Assembly (NCBI RefSeq): GCF_910594005.1
Contig: NC_057847.1
Coordinates: 52,404,001-52,468,000 of the forward strand
Length of the DNA: 64,000 nucleotides
Direction of reading: 5' to 3'
Source of the DNA: Cervus elaphus
Taxonomy: Eukaryota; Chordata; Mammalia; Artiodactyla; Cervidae
Shown: one piece after another, positions 45,198-55,873 of the stretch
How the letters are laid out: each line of letters begins with the position of its first letter
How positions within the stretch are numbered: position 1 is the first letter of the stretch
Position numbers and translations under genes: made by a program
Notes under the pieces: model-generated
The model's input: only the letters and a program-made list of their open reading frames with translations
Told to the model about the DNA's origin: nothing
The model's database searches: none

Positions 45198-46112
45198 AAT
45201 CTATATACTTGTTATAAATTGCAGTGTCACAACAAGTGTCTGTCACTGACAGCTGCCTCACAGATGAGAAAAATAAGATTATACCTATGTGTATTTTCAG
45301 ATGAATGCAAACTTTAGCAGTCAGTTGAAGAGTAATCAATTTTATCCTTCAAAAGTAAGTCATTTTTAAAATTTACTTCAGAGTGGGGAATGAAGAGGTA
45401 TGTGTGTATGGGAGTCATAGTAGGATTGAATTTAGTAATGAACATAGTAAAACTTTTATTCAGTACTAGCTTGTTTATACTGTTGTTCTCAATGTTTTAC
45501 AAGGAAAAATAATAAATACAACCATTTATTGAATATATGCTATGCACCAAATGCCTGAAAAAACTTATTGCTTTATATGCTGTGAGCATGAAATCCAGGG
45601 AAAATGTGAAGATATTTCCGATACAGAAGCATTTTTTCTGTTTAATGTCATAGCTAATAAAGATCAAAAGGGGTGGTGAGTCCCACAAAGTAAACCAGGT
45701 TCCAAAAATTCAGGAGCAATCTCTTCAAAACTATTAACTTTTCTTACATCACGAAACTGTAAGCATTTAAAATCTTCATAAGACTTGATAATCACTACCG
45801 AAGTAGCAGTTTCCCACAACAGTATTGTATTCTGAGCTGAGTATTTATACAACTAATTCTTGACAAATGCCTCCAAAAATTCCCTCATTTTTTGTTTGAA
45901 TTTATGTTAAATTATTTATTTTCCAAGTCCAAAATAAATGCTAGAATTCATCCTTCAGATATGAAACCACTATGGCTCACCCATGGTTGGTTTGTTCCTT
46001 GGATTTATTTGGTAATCCAGTAACTGAGTTTTTCACTTTTCACTTGACTTAAGGAAGAGTGAACTCAATAATTTATTCACTATTCCTGTTCAGATCACTT
46101 CATCTGGGACGG
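45198..46112. other. Unassigned sequence
   Basis: No recognisable gene or repeat. Short frames of 62-63 codons have no recognisable domain. Confidence 0.45.
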
Positions 46113-46332
46113 ATGCATGTGCTTACTTGCTCAGCCTGTCCAAATTTTTGCAACCCTATGGACTGCAGCCTGCCAGGCTCCTCTGTCCATGGGGTTTCCC
46201 AGGCATGAATACTGGAGTGGGTTGCTATTTCCTCCTCCAGCAGATCTTCCCCACCCAGGGACTGAACTCCTGACTCCGGTGTCTCCTGCACTGGCAGGCA
46301 GTTTCTTTACCGCTGCGCTACCTGGAAAGCCC
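46113..46332 (-). mobile_element. Bov-tA SINE
   Basis: A complete minus-strand Bov-tA from 'gtgcttacttgctcagcct' to 'gctacctggaaagcccc'. It includes an insertion in the head ('ctcctgactccggtgtctcc'). Confidence 0.93.
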
Positions 46333-47999
46333 CACCTGGGAAGGATAGGTCTTAGTAAAATGCCTACAGTGACCCTTCACAGGACTGAGCCTTAGAACCC
46401 TTGAACTCCCCCGTGGCACTCCTCTGCACACTGTGTTGTCAAGCGGGTGCTCTGCTCAGAAAATTAAAAACAAAATTCTTTCTTCCCAGAGTGCCAAATA
46501 TTTCTCCATTATGAAATTTCCACAAAATTCCATGGAAAGTCTCTCCTGTAAAATGAGACTCCATACTTCGGCACAGCTGCAGTACCTGGCAACTTCCCTA
46601 GCCCTGGGACGCTCAGAAAGCAAACAACAACTATCCTGGCTGTGGAAACCGTGAACAAGTTCTGGAAATGGCGGTGCAACACAGCTCTCAGCCCAGAATG
46701 GGAAGAGCACATTGATACATCGATTTTATTACCTGCGTAGTCTCCACGATCGGCATGCCACTTAAAGGGCAATCAGAACAGTCGTTTATTACATGAGAGC
46801 CACGTGCCTTGGTAGAAGCAATTGGTTTTTGTTTTCCTTTGCTATAATCCTTGACCCTCTCAGCAAGCCTGACTAAGCCACACTAATTGAAGAAATCACG
46901 AGTGTGTGCTTAGAGAGTGTGAGAATTCAGTCAGCGAAGATGGGCCCAAGTGTTCCCTAAGAGTCTTTCTTCCTTTCACTTCCTAGGAGAGCAATATGCC
47001 ATCTTGTGAACTAGAAACGCCCCTGACCGGCACTGAAAATTAAAGATGAATGTTCTGCGTATCAACTGCAGTACAAATCACTCTGTTATCCTCTTGAGTT
47101 TGCAGAGAAGATAACTCTTACTTCATTTGCTATGGGGCGGTGTATCTTTCTGGCATCTTCCACAGTACTGTGCTATTCTGGACTGTGTCCAGAGTCAACA
47201 GCTGAGCAGCATGATGTAGCCTATGATTCAAAGGCCCAGGGCAGAAGGGAAATAATTCCCCAGTGCCACGATGTATTATCTTGCTTTTTACATAAATAAA
47301 TCAACGTTCTCTGAAAGATATTTGACTGTGTAGGTAGTAAATTTAAGAAGTTTGCTTCATGTGAAGATGAAATGAGTGATATTGTGTCCTTTAAAAAATT
47401 GGTCACTGTTGAGAGAAAAACCACACATGTCAGAAATTATTTTTAAGATATGTGTTTTGGAGAAAAAAAAATCACCCTTATCAGAATGTCAGGTTCTCCC
47501 ACAATGGATTATTTTTTTCCACATTTTTTTAAAATTACTCTAAAAATATAACTGCCTTAGAGAGGAAAAATTGAAAAAAAAAAAACCTTGCATTTTCCTA
47601 AGTACTAGATATTTCATTCACGAACCTTAGTGAACAGGTTTAAAGGTGTACTTAAAAGTAACTTTTTAATGCATTTAAAGTGAATGTTAACCTGTGACAT
47701 ACAAACCTACAGCAGTCCAGGTTTCTAGCTGTGCATTGGAAAATTCATATTGGATTAGACAAGGTAGATATAACCCAATTCATGATACTTAAGCAGACCT
47801 GACATTTAGTGTTGGAAACATATAGGATCTGTTGCTACTACTTAGTCTAGAAAGAAAAAGATGTGTCTTGGGTCCACTTTTCAAATTATGAAGTACCGTA
47901 CATTTTTTGGCATTCTGAGGATGCTCCCTTTCTAATTTGGAAAGGTTTAGAAAACTCACTTTTACGGTCAAGTGTGCTCAACAGAACCTAGAGCAAGGT
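46333..47999. other. Unassigned unique sequence, CpG-richer at left
   Basis: 46400-47160 has more CpG dinucleotides than the rest of the window (examples: 'ttcggc', 'gacgct', 'ggcggt', 'atcgat', 'cacgatcgg', 'cacgtg', 'gaccggc'), though far below a CpG island. A pyrimidine tract and AG at 46966-46985 ('cttcctttcacttcctag') resembles a splice acceptor. No coding frame follows beyond 15 codons from the first ATG. 47460-47600 is A/T-rich. Confidence 0.45.
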
Positions 48000-48215
48000 G
48001 TCTCAATATTGGCACTTCTAATGTCTGGGAGCAGAGCATTTTGTTCTTGTGGCTGTAGTCTGTGCTTCACGGTACTCACCAGTCTCCCTTGCCTCTCCGT
48101 ACTAGGTGCCACTAGCACCCATCAGTTATGACAATCCAAAATGTTTCCAAAATGTATCCAATGTTCTGGAAAGGGAGGGGCAAAATCATTCCTGGCAGAG
48201 AACCACGGCTCTAGA
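48000..48215 (+). mobile_element. MER20-like hAT DNA transposon
   Basis: 'gtgtctcaatattggcactt', 'ctaatgtctggg', 'ggtgccactagcacccatca', 'aatccaaaatgtttcc' and 'ggggcaaaatcattcctggc', ending 'gagaaccacgg'. It is the same family as 31120-31295 but in the opposite orientation. Confidence 0.72.
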
Positions 48216-48369
48216 GGAAGGAAAATGGGGTTTGCAACCTTGCAAAACCTGTGGAGCCCTTCTCCATCCTTTCATGGAATAACCTCTGCCAGGTTGGCTT
48301 TGCTGACTCGGGGTTGAAAAGACTTTTCCTCTTATCTTCTTTGTGGTTGCTGTGCCTCTTCTTGGCCTC

Positions 48370-49210
48370 TGTTTACTGACCTCTCTTCGTCTTCTTTCAA
48401 GTCACATAACGAGTCCAATAGTGTTCAACTCTAGACCCCTATTTTCTGCTTCTTTTTTCGTCTACTAGGTAATTTCATCCAGGACTATAGCTTCCTACTA
48501 CTGCTTTTCTTCTAATTCAGACTTTTCTAAGCTCCATATTTCCACCTATATTCTGACAATTGCACATTGATACTTGAAACTTACTGTAAGACCCACATAC
48601 CTAAAAATGACCTCATTTCTCCAAGTCCCTTCATGCTTCCTGTTCCTTTAACTAGTACTGCCCTTACCAGCTTCCAGCTGTCCCAGGTTTTCAAATAGGC
48701 AGTTGTCTCTTCCTTATAGCCAATACACAAGCATACATTCATAAATTTACTTATACATCCTGTCTAGTCATTTCTACCTCAGAAAGTCTTCTTATACTGA
48801 CCCTCTGTTTCAGGGATCCGGTCAGGATCTATTTATTCTAAGCCAGACTGTCACTGTTGCTTCCCTCAAATTTAATGATATTTCACCAACTGCCTCACTG
48901 TCATTTCCTGCCTCTCTTTTGTCTAATTTCAACTATCTCATTTCCTTCTCCAAACTAAACTAGTTGCTCCCTTGTTCCTTGACTATTAAGACCTCCATGA
49001 TCTGGTAGTCCAAATCTTCTAATTCTCTTTTCAGTATTTCTTCTCCACTTATAATATCAGAACTGCAAGTGTTCCTTAAGGATACCTTTTTTGTTTGTTT
49101 ATTTTGCTTTTCTGTCTTTCCTCAAGCACTTTTCTTTTGCAAAAGTTTTTTTCCTCTCTGCCCCTTTGATCCTATCTAAGCATCAAGATTCATGTCAGGA
49201 TAGGGTCTTT
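48370..49210 (+). mobile_element. Diverged L2-like relic
   Basis: Pyrimidine-rich sense text with L2-like words in order: 'ggtaatttcatccaggacta' near 48471, 'aagacccacatacctaaaaa', and 'ccatgatctggtagtccaaa' near 48995. Too diverged to be sure; no frame survives. Confidence 0.45.
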
Positions 49211-49858
49211 TGTGTATTAACTGACAGTTCTCCCTGCAAATAAAAGCTGTACTTTCCTTTATCACAACCTGGTGTCAGTGGATTGACTTTGCTGTGCTTC
49301 GGGCAAAAAACTCAAGCTTGATTCAGTAACAGTGGTTTTTGTCACTGTAGTAGTGGACCAGTCAGTTATCCTCTCATCATTTCTAACAATTACTGAGCTT
49401 TTTTCTCTTTCACTGTCTTACAAAACGTTTGTATCATTTATTGAATTAGAGTTGAAACACTACTTTCAAAATAGAGTAACTTCATCAATCATGAAATAGC
49501 CAATTTTGTAATTAATTTTATTAATGGACTTAGGAGAATGAGGGTGCCTAACAATATCAAGTATGGAAACATACTTAAAATGAGTCAAAATACATTGCTT
49601 TCTGTTTCTTTGAAGTATAAAGATTGATTAAAAAGCAAAACAAACACTCATAATCCAATGAATTAGGTATTATTGTTATGGCTGAATGGGAAAGATTTTT
49701 CCTTTATTTACATGTTTTTCAAGACACGAAAGTATTTCATGGGATGTTTTGTCAGACAAAATTTTGTTTTGAAAAATATTCAATTGATATTACTACTTAA
49801 GGAACTGGACAATTGGATTATTTACAAAATTATGAATCAAATCTTATTTTATGATTCA
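49211..49858. other. Unassigned sequence
   Basis: No recognisable gene or repeat. The first half of a 142-codon frame (49673-50101) lies here and its second half runs through a SINE, so it is incidental. Confidence 0.45.
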
Positions 49859-49898
49859 GACACACACACACACAAATATATACATATATGTGTGTGTG
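49859..49898. repeat. (AC)n/(TG)n compound simple repeat
   Basis: 'acacacacacacacaa', then 'atatatacatatatg', then 'tgtgtgtgg'. It is a short imperfect dyad at the tail side of the adjoining minus-strand SINE. Confidence 0.85.
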
Positions 49899-50016
49899 GT
49901 GGTGTTGGTTTAGTCACTAAGTTTTGTCTGACTCTTGAGACCCCACCAGGCTCTTCTGTCTCTGGGATTTCCCAGGCAAGAATACTGGAGTGGGCTGCCA
50001 TTTCCTTCTCTAGTAC
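49899..50016 (-). mobile_element. Bov-A SINE fragment
   Basis: A minus-strand Bov-A body with 'ttagtcactaagttttgtct', a deletion before 'ccaccaggctcttctgtct', then 'ggcaagaatactggagtggg'. No tRNA head. Confidence 0.88.
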
Positions 50017-52124
50017 ATATAGTGATGTTAATAATAAAAATTATAATAGAAAATATTTACCAAGCACTTACTTTATACCAGACACTGGTAGACATTGTTA
50101 AACTTGAGAGTTAGTCTCTCAAATTTAGGTGTTAAATCCACTGAATCCACACAATCACTGTACGGGAAAAGCACTTCAAATCCCCCCTCTCCGCCCCCCT
50201 TTTTTTTTAAGTTGAGGAGAGTCTCAAGAAGATTCAGAGAGAAAGTTATACAGATAAATTTGTGTTCACTCTCGACATATGTTTATAAGTGCTCTTTTGT
50301 GTTCTTTGTAAGTATAAACATACACCTACACATTAACACAGTTGTGTCAAGTTTTCTGAAGGAAAGACATACCACTATTTAACTAGCATATTTCCTTCTT
50401 TGTTTTACAATGGACAAAATCCAGCTCCTGCCTTAGTTGTCTTGCCTACAGTGCCCATTTTTCTTCAGGAATTGTCTTTGAATTGAATGTTCTAGCTGAG
50501 AGGCCCACTGTTGTAACAGTTCCCGCAACCATCAGTACATTAGCTCCAACTGCTGCTGCAGCCATTGCCATTTCCAGTTCTCCCAGGAGAATTCAGTTGA
50601 AAAAAGGAAACTGTTCGAGCTAAGTGTGTGCCAGGTTTGAATATAATCTCAAACACATTCTAGCTGAGCTTAGAAATGAGAATATCTTCTGTATTTTTCA
50701 ATGGGCATAATAATAAGTTATAGAGTACAAAACCCGAGCACATTACACTAAAAACAGTGGTTTTGTAAAAATGCACACTTATTGAGAACAGAAAGGATTT
50801 CATTTGGAACATTAGTTTTGAAACTAGACTCTTCTTTCTTAAGTTTAAATACTAAGACGCCAAAGGGGCAAAAATCTAATTTAGTTACTGAACCCTGACT
50901 TTTTCCAGATTGCTCTACATTCAACCAAGGAGTTTGGGTTAATTCAAAAAGAAGATTTTAATAGACTTCAATTTTATCTTAACATTTCCTCTCTTATCTC
51001 AAAGTCATACATGTGAATACATATATACATGCACATACACATTTGTCTATATTCTTACTTCAGTTCTATGGAAAGTTGATTTCAAAGTCACAGGAGAGCT
51101 TCAGGAGAATCCTAAGCCAATAGAACTGGGAGTCATGCAAGTCTTTGGAAATTACATCCTTTATCTTTTAAATGTGGTGTTATTGCTTCTGAATGAGAGT
51201 TAAAGGCTGAAACCTGCTGCTAAATAACTCTGCTCAATATGTTTGTAGGTGCAGCTTAAAGGAATCCAAGGGATTCCTCCTGGTTTTTGTGCAAATCGTA
51301 ATGCTTCACAGTCAATATGGTGAAGTCTGACACATTCCATAGAGAGGGGATGCTGCAATGTGAGTTTGAGCACAATGGGAAAGGTATAATTAGACAGTGG
51401 AATCAGAATAACTGAAAAAATATGAAATGTAAAATAATAAAAGTAAAGCAGAAAACGGTGCATAAAGTTTCTGGGAAAAGATTGAAACTAAATAAAAGAC
51501 ATCTTAATAATACCCAGCAAAACCACAACCTCCTGGAATTTTACATCAGAAATATTATAGCAGAGTAAACCCAAATATAAATGACTTCAATAACAATTTC
51601 AGAATCCCACAAAAAATCCATCCACACTTCCATTTATCCACTTATCGGTGTAATTGGTAAACCAAATACAGTATTGTGGCTCTCTGACCATCTGAGACAC
51701 CAGAAGTCAGATTTTTCTAAATCACAAAGGTACTATTAAAAGCAATATTGAAAAATGTAATGAGATGGGATAATGCAAAGAGCCCGTCTTCGTAAATGAT
51801 TAAGTGACTGTTATGTTTTTATTGGGTTTAGTGATTCTGGTATGTATATTATTATAGTGGTGTGTAAAAGTGATATGAAAGGAATTACTTTCTCCTAAGG
51901 TAATTTCACCCTTTTACTTCTGAGCAAAATGTGAAACACTACTTTGTTTTACAACTCTTACCAATCCCTCACACATTTTTCTTTGCTTTCTACATTCCTA
52001 TTTTCTTAAAGTGCTAAACTTAAGAGAGTTGATAAATGAATGCTCATGGCTGAGAAGTACAATTAAATTTGAGAGATACTAAAATACAGTATTAAATCAT
52101 TGCAATGAATTGTACTCCTTAACA
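50017..52124. other. Unassigned sequence
   Basis: 2.1 kb. A C-rich/T-rich junction lies at 50180-50208 ('tccccc...cccccctttttttt'). The stretch 50500-50640 has 'actgctgctgcagccattgcc'-type text without an open frame. No repeat family recognised. Confidence 0.45.
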
Positions 52125-52640
52125 TGACCCCAGGTATCAGACATATGTGGCTGTGGAAAATGGATAGCACCGCTGCTCTGAGTATTTGAACCATTCTCAT
52201 ATCCACACCCTGTGTCTTTTCTCTGAAAAGAGTTGAGGTCTACTTGCCCATTCCTTGAATCTGGGCATAAATGGATGATTTGCTTTAGTCAAAATGATGT
52301 CAGCAGGCTTCATATAAGCAACAGTCTCCAAAACTACTCATGTGTTTCTTCTTACTCCCTTGGAAGACTGCCATATCAGGAGATGTAAAGAAGGATGAGA
52401 GACCCAGTAGGGCAGAGTTTAGTTATTAATGTTGATAGCCTCTCCAAGATCAAGCAGTCCTTAGACTACTAAACAGCTGAACACAGACCAATAAGAACTC
52501 CAGCAGAGCCCCGCAGATATCAGCAGAGATGAACAGAATTTCTAGCCTATCTATAGACATGTAAGAAACAACAAATAGTTGTATTGAGCTACTAAAGTTT
52601 TGGGATGTTTGTTAAGCAGCAATAGCTAACTTGTACAATA
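52125..52640 (+). mobile_element. Old MaLR/ERVL-type LTR
   Basis: The right end is diagnostic: 'tgtaagaaacaacaaatagt', 'tgtattgagctactaaagtt', 'ttgggatgtttgttaagcag' and 'caatagctaac', the sense 3' part of a MaLR/ERVL-type LTR. The left part ('ccttaacatgaccccaggta') is less certain. Confidence 0.62.
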
Positions 52641-52764
52641 TTTCAAAGATTTATATTCTGTATCTTTAAAAACATCTTTTGGAACTTCAGTGAGGAATAG
52701 ATCTTGACCTGTGTCAGATACTACTTTAATAACATTTTAATAGTAACATATTTTATTGTGCTCA

Positions 52765-52890
52765 TAGTATATTAAAATTAACATTTTAAAATTGGAAAAC
52801 TGAGAAAGATAAAGATTAAGTGATTCCTCCAATATCACACATAGGTCTGGCTTGCAATCAGGAATTTGGCTTCAGAGAATTGGATTCTAG
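52765..52890 (-). mobile_element. MIR SINE, antisense
   Basis: 'attggaaaactgagaaagat', 'taagtgattcctccaatatc', 'acacataggtctggcttgca' parallels the antisense MIR text ('gaaactgaggcacagag', 'ttaagtgacttgcccaaggt'). Confidence 0.65.
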
Positions 52891-54470
52891 CTACTAAATC
52901 ATAGTAAATAAGACTACCGCCATTCTGGTATTACCTTTTTTAGGCTTAGACTAAAACTACTGCTTCTTTTATTTGTCAGAATTTTCTTCCATGAGAGATC
53001 ATTTTTCTATTACTTTAATATTTTTATGTAAGGCCTTGAGACTATTCCATTGGATTGTTTCCTAGGATCCCAAACAATCTGATAAATGGATAAATCTCAT
53101 TTAAAAAAATTGGCCTAAGTATCTAATGAGTTTGGTCTACCTTTCTACTCCAGCATCCTATGAATATGAATTCTTATCAATATATCAAAATATAAATATC
53201 TGATCATTATTGAGAAAGGATTTTAAATCTAATCAATATGATTTTCCTCTGCTCCCAGTTTCTGGTTTTTGTTTAATTGCTTTTGAGAACACAGCTTAAG
53301 CAAGTATTCTAAAATATAGTAGGCAAGAATCCCCCAGTTGACAGAACCCAGTGAAGCTAGAGAAACACCCATATAGGAATCTAATGGGAAATCCTGACAC
53401 CTGACTGACTCCACCTGTTCACTCTGACTCATTTCAGACACAGCTGAGGTGATTAACAGAATATCATGTCCACTTCCTGTGTGGGGTCTATTTCATGGCT
53501 CCAGGGATTTTCCCCTTCCTGGATTATTTCCCAATGTTTTAGGGAAGATATATACTTAAACCTATGATATCTCTAGGGAAGACTAAAGAAAATATCAAAA
53601 ATAGCTGAGAGAGTAAAGATAATATTGGAAACAACTGGGGGAAAGGAAGAGACCTGCATTTTAAAATACAAAACCAATAAGTCTGCACTTTAGGAAGAGA
53701 CCAGTTGTTTGTGTAGAGCTGAGTCAGACCTTCAGAGTCAAATGACAGTTGATCATTCCCTCCTACTCACTGCAGTGTGGAATATGAGAGCAAAGGGACC
53801 CTCATTGGATTTAAAGGGCAATAAATATAGACCAAATAAAAAGAAATATTTTCTCACACAGCATATAGTTAACCTGCAGAATTTCTGTCTCAGGGGGTCA
53901 TTTAATTAAATAATATGCACAGATAGAATTAGGTAATTTTATGACCACTGATAACATTTTCCGTGCTATAAAGTGAATATGGTAAAGGTAAATCAACCCT
54001 CATCTTTCAGGCATAAGATCATTGTCCATAGAAGATAGTAAGAATTTTCTTTCCAATTTCAAGTAACACTGGACCACCCAGTAAACCCCACTGACTTCCT
54101 TATGAGGAACAGGAGAGAAACTTGGAATAACCTTTCCTTTAATTGTGAAAAACTCACCTCCATTCAAAATATAGCATCGATGCCAAAAACATTAATAGCT
54201 GAATCCATATTGGCAAGATTTGGGGATAACTATTTTCTCCACTACGTTTTATGCTGAAATAAAGATTTATAGCAGGAAAATCTATGAAAGTGGTGAAAAA
54301 TAAATTAGAGAAGTAAAGGTAGATGTGAACAGTTTCAATTATACATTAAAAAAATGTAGAGCTTTATAACCTACTGCTACTCAAAGTTTTGCCTGTTTCT
54401 TGACTGCCAACTTTGTTATTGAAATATGAAGAGACAATTTTTAGAGAGGAAAATGTAATGATACTATATG
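52891..54470. other. Unassigned sequence
   Basis: 1.58 kb with no recognisable gene or repeat. Frames of 66-70 codons (53229-53441, 53709-53909) have no recognisable domain. Confidence 0.45.
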
Positions 54471-54730
54471 CAATAGTCAACTCAGGCTGCCATTAACAAA
54501 ATATCATAGACTGGGTGGCTTAAACAAAAGGAAATTATTTTTTCACAGACCTGGAGCTTGGAAATTCAATATCAGGGTGCCAGAGTGGTCGGACTCTGAT
54601 GAGGTTCTCTTCCTGGCTTTCAGACTGCCACCTTCTCATTGTGTCTTCAGATGATAGAGAGAGGAGGGCAAGCTTTCAGGTGTCACTTTGTAAAAGGCCA
54701 TCCTATCCCATCATGAGAACCCCTGCCCTC
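54471..54730 (-). mobile_element. MaLR LTR, part 1
   Basis: Antisense LTR text: 'ctgccattaacaaaatatca', 'tagactgggtggcttaaaca', 'aggttctcttcctggctttc', 'accttctcattgtgtcttca' and 'catcatgagaacccctg'. It is interrupted by a SINE and resumes at 54949. Confidence 0.82.
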
Positions 54731-54948
54731 CTGTGTGTGTGTGTGTATGTGAGTCTCTCAGATATGTCTGATTCTTTGCAACCCTTGTGGACTGTAGTTC
54801 ATCAGGCTCCTCTGTCCATGTGATTCTCCTGGCAAGAATATTGGAGTAGATTTCCATTCCCTTCTCCAGGGGATCCCTGACCCAGGGATAAAGCCCTGCA
54901 TTGCAGGTAGATTCTTTAATGTTTAAACCGAGTTACCTCTCAAGGGCC
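54731..54948 (-). mobile_element. Bov-tA SINE inside MaLR LTR
   Basis: A minus-strand unit with a (TG)n tail side (54733-54751), Bov-A body 'ggcaagaatattggagtaga', and a degenerate tRNA-derived head ('gcattgcaggtagattcttt', then 'aatgtttaaaccgag'). Confidence 0.88.
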
Positions 54949-55025
54949 ACATCTTCAAATACCATCAATGAGAGTTATGGGTTCAAATTATGAATTTCGA
55001 GGCACAATATTTAGTCCTTAGCACT
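54949..55025 (-). mobile_element. MaLR LTR, part 2
   Basis: 'cctctcaagggccacatctt', 'caaataccatcaatgagagt' and 'caaattatgaatttcgaggc' complete the antisense LTR. Confidence 0.75.
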
Positions 55026-55345
55026 GCATATTTACTAAATGCTCAATTTAATTGATAGGTAAATTTTCATAACAATGGACATTTATCCAGCTCTAACTAT
55101 GTGTCAGGCAATATTTTGGGCACTGGAGGCCTAGAGGCTGAAAAAAAAAAAAAATTCCATCTAGAATTGTGTTTTCTGTTTAGCTGAGGAAGTACATATA
55201 CAAGTAAATGATCCTAATGCAACGTTTTAAATAATGTAGGTGTACATCATAGAGCCTATAGTTAACACTGTTTTGTATACTTAATAATTTGCTAAGTGGG
55301 TAGATCTTAAGTGTTCTTATTAGAAACATAATAATGAAAATAAAT
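55026..55345. other. Unassigned, with an ancient repeat trace
   Basis: 55080-55140 ('ctaactatgtgtcaggcaat' and 'tttgggcactgg') resembles a common old mammalian 3' repeat phrase. An A-run follows at 55141-55154. Otherwise nothing is recognised. Confidence 0.4.
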
Positions 55346-55505
55346 AAAAAGGATGATGAAGTGAAGTGAAGTGAAGTCGCTCGGTGGTGTCCAACTCTTT
55401 GCGACTCCATGGACTGTAGCCTACCACACTCCTCTGTCCATGGGATTTTCCAGGCAAGAGTACTGGAGTGGGCTGCCATTTCCTTCTCCAGAGAAAAAGG
55501 ATGAT
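55346..55505 (-). mobile_element. Bov-A monomer with perfect 12-bp target duplication
   Basis: 'aaaaaggatgat' occurs at 55346-55357 and 55494-55505. Between them (55358-55493) lies a single minus-strand Bov-A unit from the 'gaagtgaagtgaagtgaag' tail to the complement of the unit start ('tccttctccaga'). There is no tRNA head and no second unit. Confidence 0.95.
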
Positions 55506-55586
55506 AGATGAAAATAAATAACATAAAGTGAGGGTATGGCCAAAGTTTTGGGATCACAGAGGCGAAAGAGGGAGTTAGAGAAACCT

Positions 55587-55873
55587 AGCATCTAGGTTAC
55601 CCCACTCCAGTACTCTTACCTGGAAAATCCCGTGGATGGAGGAGCCTGGTAGGCTGCAGTCCATGGGGTCGCTGAGTCAGACATGACTGAGTGACTTCAC
55701 TTTCACTTTTCACTTTCATGCATTGGAGAAGGAAATGGCAACCCACTCCAGTGTTCTTGCCTGGAGAACCCAGGGACGGCAGAGCCTGGTGGGCTGCCGT
55801 CTATGGGGTCGCACAGAGTCGGACACGACTGATGAGACTTAGCAGAAACAGCAGCAGCAGCAGCATCTAGGTT
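55587..55873 (+). mobile_element. Bov-A2 dimer with perfect 12-bp target duplication
   Basis: 'agcatctaggtt' occurs at 55587-55598 and 55862-55873. The insert (55599-55861) has two tandem sense Bov-A units: the first to 'cactttcacttttcactttc' at about 55718, the second from 'ggagaaggaaatggcaaccc' to 'gagacttagcag', then a (gca)n tail (55850-55861). This is the canonical Bov-A2 organisation. Confidence 0.96.

Noticed and set aside
44809..45249. 146-codon plus-strand frame
   Set aside because: It starts in an LTR, crosses a TG-rich patch and reads antisense through a Bov-tA SINE.
46990..47044. Fifteen-codon frame after a splice-acceptor-like motif (first ATG in the would-be exon at 46996)
   Set aside because: It is too short and has no homology that I recognise; kept only as part of the regulatory/exon speculation.
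49673..50101. 142-codon plus-strand frame
   Set aside because: Its second half passes through a simple repeat and a Bov-A fragment; the first half has no recognisable domain.
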